A stretch of DNA of 64,000 nucleotides from Thermocaproicibacter melissae (lineage in GTDB: Bacteria; Bacillota; Clostridia; Oscillospirales; Acutalibacteraceae), in contig NZ_CP101827.1 in NCBI RefSeq assembly GCF_024498295.1, positions 1,058,001 through 1,122,000 of the forward strand. The letters run 5' to 3'. Positions 33,129-41,601 of this stretch are shown here, piece after piece. Each line of letters begins with the position of its first letter. Within the stretch, counting starts at the first letter, position 1. The position numbers and the translations under genes were made by a program. Below the pieces are notes generated by a model, which was not told where the DNA came from, searched no databases, and saw only the letters and a program-made list of their open reading frames with translations.

Positions 33129-34988
33129 CTAATTCTCCTCCCCTTTTTCCGAATTTTCGATTGTCCCCGGAGTGCCTTCAGTTTTCTGCGCTTGTACAAA
33201 TTTAAGCGGAATATGTATCGAGACCGTTGTTCCGATTCCCTCTTCACTCTCAACATAAAACCGACATTGATTCTGGCTGAAAGATTTCAGCCGGACACAA
33301 GCATTCATAACGCCGATTCGGCTGCCTTTCTGCCTCAGGCGTTCAACGCTTGCGTGGTTCATATTGTCCAGCATCACTTTAAGCTCCGCTTCGGACATAC
33401 CGATTCCGGTGTCCTCCACCTCAAGTATCATTTCATCTTCCGAAGAGCTTACATCAACAAAAACCCATCCAGGGCTTGTTTTGGATTCGATTCCATGGAC
33501 GCATGCGTTTTCAACAAACGTAACAATGGTTAACTTTGGAATATTTCGATTCGCACAATCAGGATCGACATGAATGCGGTAAGAAAGCTGGTCGCCAAAC
33601 CGATATTTCTGGAGCTGTAAGTAAGCTTCCGCAAAGCGAATCTCTTCGGCTACCGTAATAATATCCTGAGACCATTCCACCGAGCTTCTCATCATCAGCG
33701 AAAGCTTGCAGATCATATCCGCGGTTTCGTCTTCATGGCGGATAACGCTGTGCATGCGGATACTTTCCAAAGCATTGAAAAGGAAGTGAGGATTAATCTG
33801 GCTCTGTAATGCAAGCAATTCGGCGCGCTGGCGGGCGATGTGCGCAGCCTGTTCTTCCAGCCTTCGTTTATAGACAACATGAATCAATTCATTGATTCGG
33901 ACGGCCATTCTGTTGTAGCTGTGCATGAGTTCGCCAATTTCGTCGTGCCCTCGGATATCCGGAATCTTTTCGATATGGCCTTCGTTTCTGCCGACCGTTG
34001 CAAGATGTTTGCTCAGTTTCGTGAGGCGGTAGGTAAAGGAGCGGTTAATTAAGTACATGAAAGCAATCGGAACCAATAAGCTAAACGCAATGGTTATCGT
34101 AATCAGCATGGCATTGTTTTGAACTACCTGCATAATACTTAGGTCTTTCTTCAGGACATAAATGTCATACTGTTTGGAATAGAGTTGAATGGATTGCTTA
34201 ATTCCGATTTTATCTCGCTCTTTTTGTGTCAGTGTATCAAACGGCGCATCCTTTGAAGTATTTCCTTGGTTAGAAAAGAGAATCGTGTCGCCGCTGCAGA
34301 CATAAACGGCATAGTTAAAATCCGCATTCAGAATTGCATTTTCAATTCCGCTGTAATCAAGATCCAATTTCATGAGTTTATCGCATCCCGGCGACCAGTT
34401 CATTTTGCGGATAATGCTGATTGCCCGCACCGGGTTCCGCCGATTGCCTTGCTCATCCGTATCCGAAATATAAGCGGATATTTTGAGTAAAAGGCCAGAA
34501 TCAATAAAATCCTTGAACCACTTCTGATTGCGGATACTGTTGTAATTGCCGAATTCACCGCCGGCAATGATGGTGTCGTTGTCGGCGTAAAAGTGCAACG
34601 TAGCGCCCCGGGCTATCGTACTCACATCTCCAAAGGAATTGTTTTTGATTTCTGAGTAGCGTACATAAAAATCGTAGGGAGAAGAAAATTGAGTATTCAA
34701 AAAATCATTAATGGTGCTGTTCATCCAGAAGTCTTTTGTAATAAACACTGCATCGTCGAATTTTTGCCCTATGGTGTATTTGACCGCGTTAGAGACATCT
34801 TGCATCTCATCTTCCTGACGGCGCGTTTCCATATTCAACAAAGTCGTCAACAACAGTCCGTCCAACATCGTCATCGGGAGGATCACACACACAATATACA
34901 TCAGAAACAATTTCTTTTTTAATGAGAAATCATCTAACTTTCTGTAAAGCATATTCAGAGCGTATTGGATCCGCGCACTGAGTCTCAT
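33129..34988 (-). CDS. yesM: YesM-type sensor histidine kinase
   Basis: 619 residues. A helix at about 27-49 and another at about 292-314 flank a 240-residue extracellular sensor (dCache-like). HAMP follows (about 320-372), then the LytS/YesM His-kinase motif LQSQINPHFLFNALESI with His401, then an ATPase domain with VENACVHGIE and VEDTGIGM. It probably senses the oligosaccharide, perhaps through its binding protein, and phosphorylates the YesN partner. It follows an AT-rich 290-base gap (34989-35278) in which I could not choose a promoter; that gap otherwise holds only the dat terminator. Confidence 0.93.
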   Translation of the reverse strand: MRLSARIQYALNMLYRKLDDFSLKKKLFLMYIVCVILPMTMLDGLLLTTLLNMETRRQEDEMQDVSNAVKYTIGQKFDDAVFITKDFWMNSTINDFLNTQFSSPYDFYVRYSEIKNNSFGDVSTIARGATLHFYADNDTIIAGGEFGNYNSIRNQKWFKDFIDSGLLLKISAYISDTDEQGNRRNPVRAISIIRKMNWSPGCDKLMKLDLDYSGIENAILNADFNYAVYVCSGDTILFSNQGNTSKDAPFDTLTQKERDKIGIKQSIQLYSKQYDIYVLKKDLSIMQVVQNNAMLITITIAFSLLVPIAFMYLINRSFTYRLTKLSKHLATVGRNEGHIEKIPDIRGHDEIGELMHSYNRMAVRINELIHVVYKRRLEEQAAHIARQRAELLALQSQINPHFLFNALESIRMHSVIRHEDETADMICKLSLMMRSSVEWSQDIITVAEEIRFAEAYLQLQKYRFGDQLSYRIHVDPDCANRNIPKLTIVTFVENACVHGIESKTSPGWVFVDVSSSEDEMILEVEDTGIGMSEAELKVMLDNMNHASVERLRQKGSRIGVMNACVRLKSFSQNQCRFYVESEEGIGTTVSIHIPLKFVQAQKTEGTPGTIENSEKGEEN

Positions 34989-35194
34989 TTTCCTACCTCC
35001 CCGCCCAAAAATTATCCTGGAAACGGCCTGTCTCTATACATCCGTTATGATTTATAATAATTATATATTAGCATATTAATAGATTTTTTGCAATATTTTT
35101 AGTGCATTTGCACAAATAAAACTGTGAATATTTTGATTTTCTCCCTTTTTTTCTAAAAAAAGAGTCAAACGTCTAAAAAAATCGAGGCAACAAA

Positions 35195-35224
35195 AAACAG
35201 GTGTCCCATATTGGACACCTGTTT
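35195..35224 (-). terminator. Terminator of the oppA-like/dat operon
   Basis: Perfect 12-bp stem (35195-35206 and 35213-35224), six-base loop, six T on the minus-strand exit. Confidence 0.9.
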
Positions 35225-35278
35225 CTTCTACTCTTGTTCTTGCCGGATATCGGTTCCCATGCAATGTGAAAACTTCTG

Positions 35279-36145
35279 TTAACCGGTGCAATCAGCAAAC
35301 ACCGCACCGGTATATTCTTCAAATTCTTTGACAGCCGCCTGCTGCAGAATATGCAGCGTTTTCGGGTCTTTTCCGCCCACGGCTTTCCCGTCAATTTCAC
35401 AAGCGGCATTGCAGAGAGTACCGGAACTATGGACAAGCACCTCATCGGCATTCATCATTTCATCAAGCGTAAAGGCCTTCTCCTCAACGGCGATTCCGTT
35501 TTGCTGGGCCAGCGCTATCAGATGCTTGCGCGCTGTGCCCGGAAGAATCAAATTGCTCAGCGGTGCCGTACGGAAAACGCCGTCTTTGAGAATGGAAATG
35601 TTGCTGTGTGCACATTCTGTTACCATATTACCGCGGTGGAACACAGCTTCATCGCAGCCGGCTTCCTTTGCCTGCTGCGCAGCCATGACCGATGGAATCA
35701 GATTAATTGTTTTAATATCACAGTGAAAAAAGCGAGTGTCCTCCACTGTAATTAAGCGATATTTTTTATCAATTGCAGTAAGAGTGGACGGCGTAACGGT
35801 GATGAGCAGATTTGCGGAACCGTTCTCCGGAAACGCATGATTGCGCATACCGGTTCCGCGTGTGGCCTGCCAATAAACAAAATAGCAGTTTGCTCCGTCT
35901 ACGCGGTCCACGCAACTTTGCAGTATCTTGGCTAATTCTTCCGGCTCGATATTGAGATTGATGCGCAGTTTTCTGCAGCTCGAATAAAAACGGCTGATAT
36001 GGTCTTCAATCTTAAAAATCACATTGTTTGCAGCGTATGTAGCGTCATAAACGCCGTCGCCAAAATATACGGCACGATCGTTCATCGGGATGGTCATTGT
36101 TTCAATCGGTCCGGTTTTTCCGTTATAATAGCCAATGTTCTGCAT
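35279..36145 (-). CDS. dat: D-amino-acid aminotransferase (class IV)
   Basis: 288-residue PLP enzyme. Lys145 in HCDIKTINLI binds PLP and Glu177 is the pyridine partner. Arg101 and His103 in RGTGMRNHAFP match the Arg98/His100 carboxylate trap that marks bacterial D-alanine aminotransferases rather than branched-chain enzymes. It would convert D-alanine or D-glutamate and 2-oxo acids. The ATG at 36143-36145 has GGAGG six bases upstream; a TTG four codons earlier overlaps that site. It lies 23 bases after the OppA-like gene, which hints at use of D-amino-acid-containing peptides. Confidence 0.88.
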   Translation of the reverse strand: MQNIGYYNGKTGPIETMTIPMNDRAVYFGDGVYDATYAANNVIFKIEDHISRFYSSCRKLRINLNIEPEELAKILQSCVDRVDGANCYFVYWQATRGTGMRNHAFPENGSANLLITVTPSTLTAIDKKYRLITVEDTRFFHCDIKTINLIPSVMAAQQAKEAGCDEAVFHRGNMVTECAHSNISILKDGVFRTAPLSNLILPGTARKHLIALAQQNGIAVEEKAFTLDEMMNADEVLVHSSGTLCNAACEIDGKAVGGKDPKTLHILQQAAVKEFEEYTGAVFADCTG

Positions 36146-36168
36146 AGCAGCCTCCAAATGATATAAAT

Positions 36169-37788
36169 TTACTCTTTGCCCGCATTGATAAAGTCGACAC
36201 CGCCGCCGTAGGGGTGAAAGATAATTCCTGTAACACCCTTCGCGATGGCATAGTAACTCTTCCCATAATAAAGCGGGTAGAAAATTGCCTTTTCATTCAG
36301 GTATTTCTCTGCACTTGCATATTCGGCAGCTTCTTCACTACCACCCGTTGACTGCGCTGAGGCAATTAGGGCATCGTAGCTTGCATCCTTCAAGCCAGCG
36401 GGATTGTTTGAATTCGTGCTCAAAAATTGCGAGAGTAAAAAATACGGCCCGTCTGCGGAAGGAGTGAGCGGATAAATTGCAAGGTCATATTGGCCAGATT
36501 TTACCGCACTCAGAAGGCTTGAAGTATCCATCGGCTTGAGATTGAAATAATTGTTGAATGTATCATTCCAAGCGGCAATCATTTCATTTGCAACAAGCTT
36601 GTTGGCAGAATCATTGGGGCACAGCAACGTAACGGAGTCCACTTTTGCCCCGCCGAGTTCGTTTAGACCTTGCGCAAGAAGCGACGCGGCATTCTCGTCC
36701 TGCCGCAAATAAAACGGCCCGCCCACCAGTGAGCGGTAAAGTTGACCGTTCAACCTGGTGTTGGGCAAAATGATATTCTCGGCAGGGGAAGTATCGGCGG
36801 GTAGATGCGCAAGCACTGCCGAACGGTCCAAAGCCTGTATAAATGCCCGGCGAACCTTCTCATTTTGAAACAGGCTCGACTGCACATTAAAGCCAAGCCC
36901 CCATGTGGTATCTTCCACAGAAGCGATGGTGCAGCCTGCCTTTTTCGCAGCATTCACCTTAGAAGCCGCAATCGGGACTGCATCCAGAGAAAGGGTCTTC
37001 ATAGAACCGATTGGGTCGGTTTTAACCGCTGAACTGTTGTCTATGGTGAAGATAATTTTTTCCGGAAGAGGAGTTGTTCTGCCGGAATAGGAAGAACGGC
37101 TCACAAGATTCACGCTTTTCCCCTGCGTCCATCCGTAACTGCCGTCAATGCGGAACGGCCCGTTCCCCATCACATACTTTGTCTTAATCCCATAACGTCC
37201 TTTTGTGCTTTCAAAGAATTTTTGATTGCACGGCATGAAAGCCGGAGAAGCCGTAAGCCTCGGAAAGTCGGGACAAGAATATTCAAGAGTTACAACAAGC
37301 GTACGAGCGTCCTTTGCTTCCACACCGATGGAACTTACAGGCACTTTGCCTTCGTGGGCGCTTTTCGCATTTTTGATGCAATAAAACTGTGTGCAGGCGG
37401 GCGAACCTGTTGCCGGGTCAACAGCACGGCGGAATGCGTAAACAAAATCCGAAGCCGTTACGTCGCCATAGTCGGAATTGGACCATTTTGCCCCTTTGCG
37501 CAGATGGAAAGTAAACTGGGTGCTGTCGGAATTCGATTCCCATTTCTCCGCGACGCCCGGCTGTACTTCTTCCTTTTCGTCAAGCCTTGTTAAGCCTTCA
37601 AAAAGAGACTGAACCACGATGAGCGAAGAAGAATCGGAAGCGACCTGCGGGTCAAGCGACTGCGGGTCCGATTCCAAATAATAGCGGATTGTTTTTCCGG
37701 CTTTTTTCGCTTTGCCGCTTTTGCATGCGGTAAAAGAAAAGGCCATGACGGCTGCCAACAGCAAAGCAACCGCTTTTTTTATTTTCAC
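36169..37788 (-). CDS. OppA-like oligopeptide-binding lipoprotein
   Basis: 539 residues of the SBP_bac_5 family. A lipoprotein signal ends in FTAC with Cys22. Typical landmarks: ESDPQSLDPQVASDS, FHLRKGAKWSNSD, VTASDFVYAFRRAVDP and MGNGPFRIDGSYGW. The start is GTG (37786-37788) with AGGGGG nine bases upstream. No peptide permease or ATPase is nearby, so it must use a transporter encoded elsewhere. Because it is co-transcribed with dat, murein peptides are a plausible ligand; that is inference only. Confidence 0.9.
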   Translation of the reverse strand: MKIKKAVALLLAAVMAFSFTACKSGKAKKAGKTIRYYLESDPQSLDPQVASDSSSLIVVQSLFEGLTRLDEKEEVQPGVAEKWESNSDSTQFTFHLRKGAKWSNSDYGDVTASDFVYAFRRAVDPATGSPACTQFYCIKNAKSAHEGKVPVSSIGVEAKDARTLVVTLEYSCPDFPRLTASPAFMPCNQKFFESTKGRYGIKTKYVMGNGPFRIDGSYGWTQGKSVNLVSRSSYSGRTTPLPEKIIFTIDNSSAVKTDPIGSMKTLSLDAVPIAASKVNAAKKAGCTIASVEDTTWGLGFNVQSSLFQNEKVRRAFIQALDRSAVLAHLPADTSPAENIILPNTRLNGQLYRSLVGGPFYLRQDENAASLLAQGLNELGGAKVDSVTLLCPNDSANKLVANEMIAAWNDTFNNYFNLKPMDTSSLLSAVKSGQYDLAIYPLTPSADGPYFLLSQFLSTNSNNPAGLKDASYDALIASAQSTGGSEEAAEYASAEKYLNEKAIFYPLYYGKSYYAIAKGVTGIIFHPYGGGVDFINAGKE

Positions 37789-37941
37789 AGGTAATGCCCC
37801 CTGAACATTGTTCCGTATTATGTATACATAGTAATAATTTTAGCATTTTTGACGGTCGTTTTCAACAAACGTCTCCGCATTTCGGCTACGTCAAAACCAA
37901 CTGTGTCCAATTCTTCCATAGATATGCCGCTGCTTGCGTTC

Positions 37942-38532
37942 TCAGCGCTCCCGTTTCAGCATCAGCAGTGCGGCAAGGTAACAGACGGCAAGCAACAGAG
38001 TAAAATTCCAGCCTGTTTGAATCAGAATAAAAAAGCCCGCTGTCGCCAAAGGGAGCAGCAGACTCAAAGAAACCGCGGTAACAATCCGATCCGCTTTTTC
38101 GGGCTCCGTTTTTATGCAGAGAAATGCGCGAAGGACCTGCCCGCCGTCCAGCGGGGCAATCGGCAGCGCGTTAAACGCAAACAGAACCAGATTGGCATAG
38201 AAATGGATGCTCTGCCTTGTTTGAGGAATGCAGAAAAGCAGCACAGCAGCCGCAAGATTCGCCGCAGGGCCGGCAAGCGACACCAAAGCGTCCCGCTTGT
38301 AGCTGCGCTGCTCGTTCTGCCTGACGATGTCGATGCCAAACGCAGTAAAGCGCATCTGCTCCGGCACATTTCCGAGCAGCTTCATGGCAAGAATGTGCGC
38401 CGCCTCATGCAGCACTCCGCTGAGAAGCCCGGCAAAGGCTATGCCGCTGCTGTCCAGTGCAAGCACCAGCGCCACCACAGCAAGGAACGGGACGCCTACC
38501 GTTACGCAGCACTTTCCGACTCGAAATGTCAT
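37942..38532 (-). CDS. M50 site-2 protease, SpoIVFB-like
   Basis: 196-residue intramembrane metalloprotease with about six helices. The zinc motif HEAAH is at 42-46 in the second helix and the NALPIAPLDGG motif at 121-131 supplies the third ligand, the same layout as SpoIVFB, which matures pro-sigma-K in Bacillus. Its ATG overlaps the stop of the upstream membrane-protein gene (ATGA), so the two are translationally coupled. The presence of coat-protein genes nearby makes a sporulation role plausible. A general regulated-proteolysis role is the alternative. Confidence 0.85.
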   Translation of the reverse strand: MTFRVGKCCVTVGVPFLAVVALVLALDSSGIAFAGLLSGVLHEAAHILAMKLLGNVPEQMRFTAFGIDIVRQNEQRSYKRDALVSLAGPAANLAAAVLLFCIPQTRQSIHFYANLVLFAFNALPIAPLDGGQVLRAFLCIKTEPEKADRIVTAVSLSLLLPLATAGFFILIQTGWNFTLLLAVCYLAALLMLKRER

Positions 38533-39065
38533 TCCGATGCTCCAGCGGAAGTTTGCGCCTGTGAAACACCGGACTGTGCACCGGTTTGCGAACCAGCCTG
38601 AGACGCACCGGACTGCGTACCGGCCGCCGAATCCGCCTGAGAAGCACTAGGCTGCGCACCCGCAGCCGAATTGCTGTTCTGCGCGGAACCGGTTCCAGCA
38701 ACGGAGGCCGCTGCTCCGCTTTCTGAACCGACGACGGTTTTCGGCCCCGCCGCCGAAATATTATTCCAGAGTTCGACTACGGTTCGTCTGGCCTGATCAA
38801 TCTGTTCGTCCGCAATGATGGTATCATTCACTGCCTGAACATACCACGCGCGCACGGTCTGAAAAAGTTCTCCGCCGAGCACGCGAAGGACAAGAGCCGC
38901 AACAAGGACGGCGATGCTTACCGAAATTTGGATGACGGTCAGCAGTTTGATTCCCCCGCGAGGCGCATTTTCAGGTTCATTTTCTTCTTCCGGTTCCTCG
39001 TCATAATCAAAGTCGGAGAGGTACTCCTCATTCAGGGATTCCTGATCCATATCGCGGTCCTGCAT
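38529..39065 (-). CDS. Unknown single-pass membrane protein coupled to the M50 protease
   Basis: 178 residues, not recognised. Very acidic N-terminus (about 8-33), one membrane helix (about 40-61), a short conserved-looking segment (WYVQAVNDTIIADEQIDQARRTVVELW, read as about 74-100) and a low-complexity Ser/Ala/Gln/Gly tail (about 115-178) built of imperfect GAxxSxSQA-type repeats. The start ATG at 39063-39065 has GGAGG upstream. Position and topology match SpoIVFA, the partner of SpoIVFB, but the SpoIVFA peptidase-like domain is missing. Role is inferred only from coupling. Confidence 0.7.
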   Translation of the reverse strand: MQDRDMDQESLNEEYLSDFDYDEEPEEENEPENAPRGGIKLLTVIQISVSIAVLVAALVLRVLGGELFQTVRAWYVQAVNDTIIADEQIDQARRTVVELWNNISAAGPKTVVGSESGAAASVAGTGSAQNSNSAAGAQPSASQADSAAGTQSGASQAGSQTGAQSGVSQAQTSAGASE

Positions 39066-39154
39066 AACATCTGCCTCCTGCGTTTCATTTTTCCGATGAA
39101 CATGCCTCTCTGAAAAGATATGTTCGTTGTCCGGAAAAGATAACAGGACAACAA

Positions 39155-39189
39155 AAAACACCGAAGAGCTTTAGGCCCTTCGGTGTTTT
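39155..39189 (-). terminator. Terminator of nfnAB
   Basis: 12-bp perfect stem (39155-39166 and 39178-39189), eleven-base loop, TTTTTTG exit on the minus strand. Confidence 0.88.
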
Positions 39190-39201
39190 GCTATGGTTCG
39201 A

Positions 39202-40593
39202 TTATTTCTTGGAGCGGATGTATTTGTCAATGGAACGGGCTGCTTCTTTGCCGCCACCCATTGCGAGAATTACGGTCGCGGCACCGCTGACGGCGTCACC
39301 GGCAGCGAACACGCCCTCGCGTGTTGTCTCCATCGTGTCGTCTTTCACGACGATGCAGCCATGGCTGTTTGCCTCAATGCCTTTCGTGGTGGAGCGGATG
39401 AGCGGGTTCGGCGAGTTGCCGATTGCCATTACAACGCAGTCCACAGGAATCTTGAAATTGGAGCCTTCCACCGGAATAGGTTTCCTGCGGCCGGAAGCGT
39501 CCGGCTCGCCGAGTTCCATGCGGATGCACTCGATTGCATTGACTTTGCCGTTCTCATCGCCGAGAATCTGAACCGGATTGCACAGGAGGTCGAAAATGAC
39601 GCCCTCCTCTTTCGCATGGTGAATTTCTTCGCGGCGTGCAGGCATCTGCTCTTCCGCACGGCGGTAAACGATGTGCACGCTTTCCGCGCCGAGGCGAAGA
39701 GCGGTGCGCGCAGCGTCCATTGCCACGTTGCCGCCGCCGACGACGGCCACGTTCTTCGGGTGAATAATCGGGGTATCGTAATCCGGCTTGTAAGCCTTCA
39801 TCAGGTTGACACGGGTCAGGAACTCGTTGGCCGAATAGACGCCGACAAGCCCCTCGCCCGGAATGTTCATAAAGTTCGGCAGGCCTGCGCCCGTTCCGAT
39901 AAAGACGGCCTCATAGCCGTTTTCAAACAATTCGTCCACGGAGAGGACTTTGCCGATGACCATGTCGATTTTAATCTCGACGCCCTTTGCTTTGAGCGTA
40001 TCGATTTCCCGCTGCACAATCTCTTTCGGCAGACGGAACTGCGGAATGCCGTACATCAGCACACCGCCTGCGGCGTGAAGCGCTTCAAACACGGTGACGG
40101 AATAGCCCATAGCTGCGAGGTCTCCCGCGCAGGTCAGGCCGGCAGGGCCGGCTCCGACGACAGCGACCTTATGGCCGTTGGGCTCAACCTTTTCCGCCTC
40201 ATCTTTGCCATGCTTCATGTGCCAGTCTGCGACAAAGCGCTCCAGGCGACCGATAGCGACCGGCTCGCCTTTGATGCCGCGCACACAATTGTGCTCGCAC
40301 TGATTCTCCTGCGGGCAGACACGGCCGCAGATTGCTGGCAGGGAGTTTGTCATCTTAATGGTGCGGTATGCACCCTCATAATCTCCCTCGGCAACCTGCT
40401 GAATAAAATCAGGAATATGCACAGCCACGGGGCAGCCTTTCATGCAGGGCTTGTGCTTGCAGTGGAGGCAGCGTTCTGCTTCGTTCTTTGCCATTTCTTC
40501 GGTGTAGCCGTAAGAAACTTCGTCAAAATTTTTGTTGCGTACATTTGGCTCCTGCTCCGGCATCGGAGTCTTTTTCGGATTCATATTAGGCAT
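39202..40593 (-). CDS. nfnB: NfnB, NADP(H)-binding subunit of bifurcating transhydrogenase
   Basis: 463 residues, related to the small subunit of glutamate synthase. N-terminal cysteines CLHCKHKPCMKGCP and CGRVCPQENQCEHNC bind two [4Fe-4S] clusters; VVGAGPAGLTCAGDLA binds FAD and VVGGGNVAMDAARTA binds NADPH. Paired with NfnA it couples NADH and reduced ferredoxin to NADP+ reduction by flavin-based bifurcation, as in Clostridium kluyveri. Without a GltB gene beside it and with NfnA overlapping, Nfn is far more likely than glutamate synthase. GGAGGGCGCAAAAA precedes ATG inside the nfnA end. Confidence 0.92.
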   Translation of the reverse strand: MPNMNPKKTPMPEQEPNVRNKNFDEVSYGYTEEMAKNEAERCLHCKHKPCMKGCPVAVHIPDFIQQVAEGDYEGAYRTIKMTNSLPAICGRVCPQENQCEHNCVRGIKGEPVAIGRLERFVADWHMKHGKDEAEKVEPNGHKVAVVGAGPAGLTCAGDLAAMGYSVTVFEALHAAGGVLMYGIPQFRLPKEIVQREIDTLKAKGVEIKIDMVIGKVLSVDELFENGYEAVFIGTGAGLPNFMNIPGEGLVGVYSANEFLTRVNLMKAYKPDYDTPIIHPKNVAVVGGGNVAMDAARTALRLGAESVHIVYRRAEEQMPARREEIHHAKEEGVIFDLLCNPVQILGDENGKVNAIECIRMELGEPDASGRRKPIPVEGSNFKIPVDCVVMAIGNSPNPLIRSTTKGIEANSHGCIVVKDDTMETTREGVFAAGDAVSGAATVILAMGGGKEAARSIDKYIRSKK

Positions 40594-41434
40594 TTTTTGC
40601 GCCCTCCATCAAACGACAGTTAAATTCACGTGCAGCCTCGCGTTCCATTTCGTAATAAGTTCTGGAGCGCTTGATGGCTTCATCAAAATCGACCTCATGT
40701 CCGTCGAAATCCGGGCCGTCCACGCAGGCGAACTTTGTCTTTCCGCCAACGGTAAGCCGGCAACCGCCGCACATTCCGGTTCCGTCAATCATAATCGGGT
40801 TCATGCTGACGATGGTTTTGATTCCGTATTTCTTGGTAAGCTCACTGACAGCACGCATCATGACAAGCGGCCCGATGGCGACAACGACGTCATAATTTGC
40901 GCCACCCTCGATTTGCTCGCGGAGTGCGTCGGTTACAAAGCCCTTGTGGCCGTTGGATCCGTCGTCCGTCATGACAATTAGCTTATCGCTGACACTGCGC
41001 ATTTCGTCTTCCAGAATGATTAAGTTTTTATTGCGGAAACCGGCAATCATATCGACTTCGGTCCCCTGCGCATGCAGCGCTTTTGCCTGCGGATAAGCAA
41101 TGGCGCAGCCGGCGCCGCCGCCGATTACCGCGGCTTTCTTGTAGTCAGTGAGGTTGCTTGGCTTGCCGAGCGGGCCGATGAAATCGAGCAGTGCATCTCC
41201 CTCGCCTAGCTGGTCGAGAAGCATCGTCGTTTTTCCAACGATCTGATATATGATAGTTACTGTCCCTTTTTCACGGTCATAGTCGGCAATGGTCAGCGGA
41301 ATTCGCTCACCGTGCTCATTGACACGAAGAATAATAAATTCTCCTGCTTGTGCTTTTTTCGCGATGAACGGTGCGTCGATTACCATGAGCGTCATGGAAT
41401 CGTTCAGTTTCCGCTTTTGCAGAATTTGAAACAT
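40586..41434 (-). CDS. nfnA: NfnA, NADH-binding subunit of bifurcating transhydrogenase
   Basis: 282 residues of the ferredoxin-NADP reductase/PyrK type. FAD-binding barrel, NAD domain with VIGGGAGCAIAYPQAKAL, and a C-terminal [2Fe-2S] site GMCGGCRLTV with a further Cys in FACVDGPDF. Forms the Nfn complex with NfnB; the genes overlap by eight bases. In fermenting Clostridia this supplies NADPH for biosynthesis from NADH and ferredoxin. AGGAAGTGTCGCA precedes ATG. Confidence 0.92.
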   Translation of the reverse strand: MFQILQKRKLNDSMTLMVIDAPFIAKKAQAGEFIILRVNEHGERIPLTIADYDREKGTVTIIYQIVGKTTMLLDQLGEGDALLDFIGPLGKPSNLTDYKKAAVIGGGAGCAIAYPQAKALHAQGTEVDMIAGFRNKNLIILEDEMRSVSDKLIVMTDDGSNGHKGFVTDALREQIEGGANYDVVVAIGPLVMMRAVSELTKKYGIKTIVSMNPIMIDGTGMCGGCRLTVGGKTKFACVDGPDFDGHEVDFDEAIKRSRTYYEMEREAAREFNCRLMEGAKNA

Positions 41435-41487
41435 TGCGACACTTCCTATGCAGTAAATTGTTAAAATCCGGACAATCCGGATACTTC

Positions 41488-41517
41488 ATTATACACATAA
41501 CAAACATTCATTTGCAA
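41488..41517 (-). promoter_or_regulatory. Sigma-A promoter for nfnAB
   Basis: Minus strand TTGCAA (41512-41517), 18-base spacer, TATAAT (41488-41493), 54 bases before nfnA. The rest of 41435-41601 is AT-rich spacer; I saw no hairpin terminator after the kinase gene. Confidence 0.7.
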
Positions 41518-41601
41518 CCGCTTGAGGCAAATTGCACCAGTTTGTTCAATGTAAATTCTATCCAATAATTCCATTATATAAAACCAAAATTGTCTTTTTT
41601 C

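Noticed and set aside
35076-35291. A 71-codon minus-strand frame after dat
   Set aside because: It runs through the terminator hairpin and has no ribosome site.
38529-38720. Repeats in the tail of the membrane protein as a CRISPR or mobile repeat
   Set aside because: The repeats are short, imperfect, in frame and code for a Ser/Ala/Gln linker, with no spacer structure.
39193-40623. A 476-codon open frame opposite nfnB
   Set aside because: Mirrors nfnB almost end to end and encodes a His/Cys-rich low-sense product typical of antisense readings.
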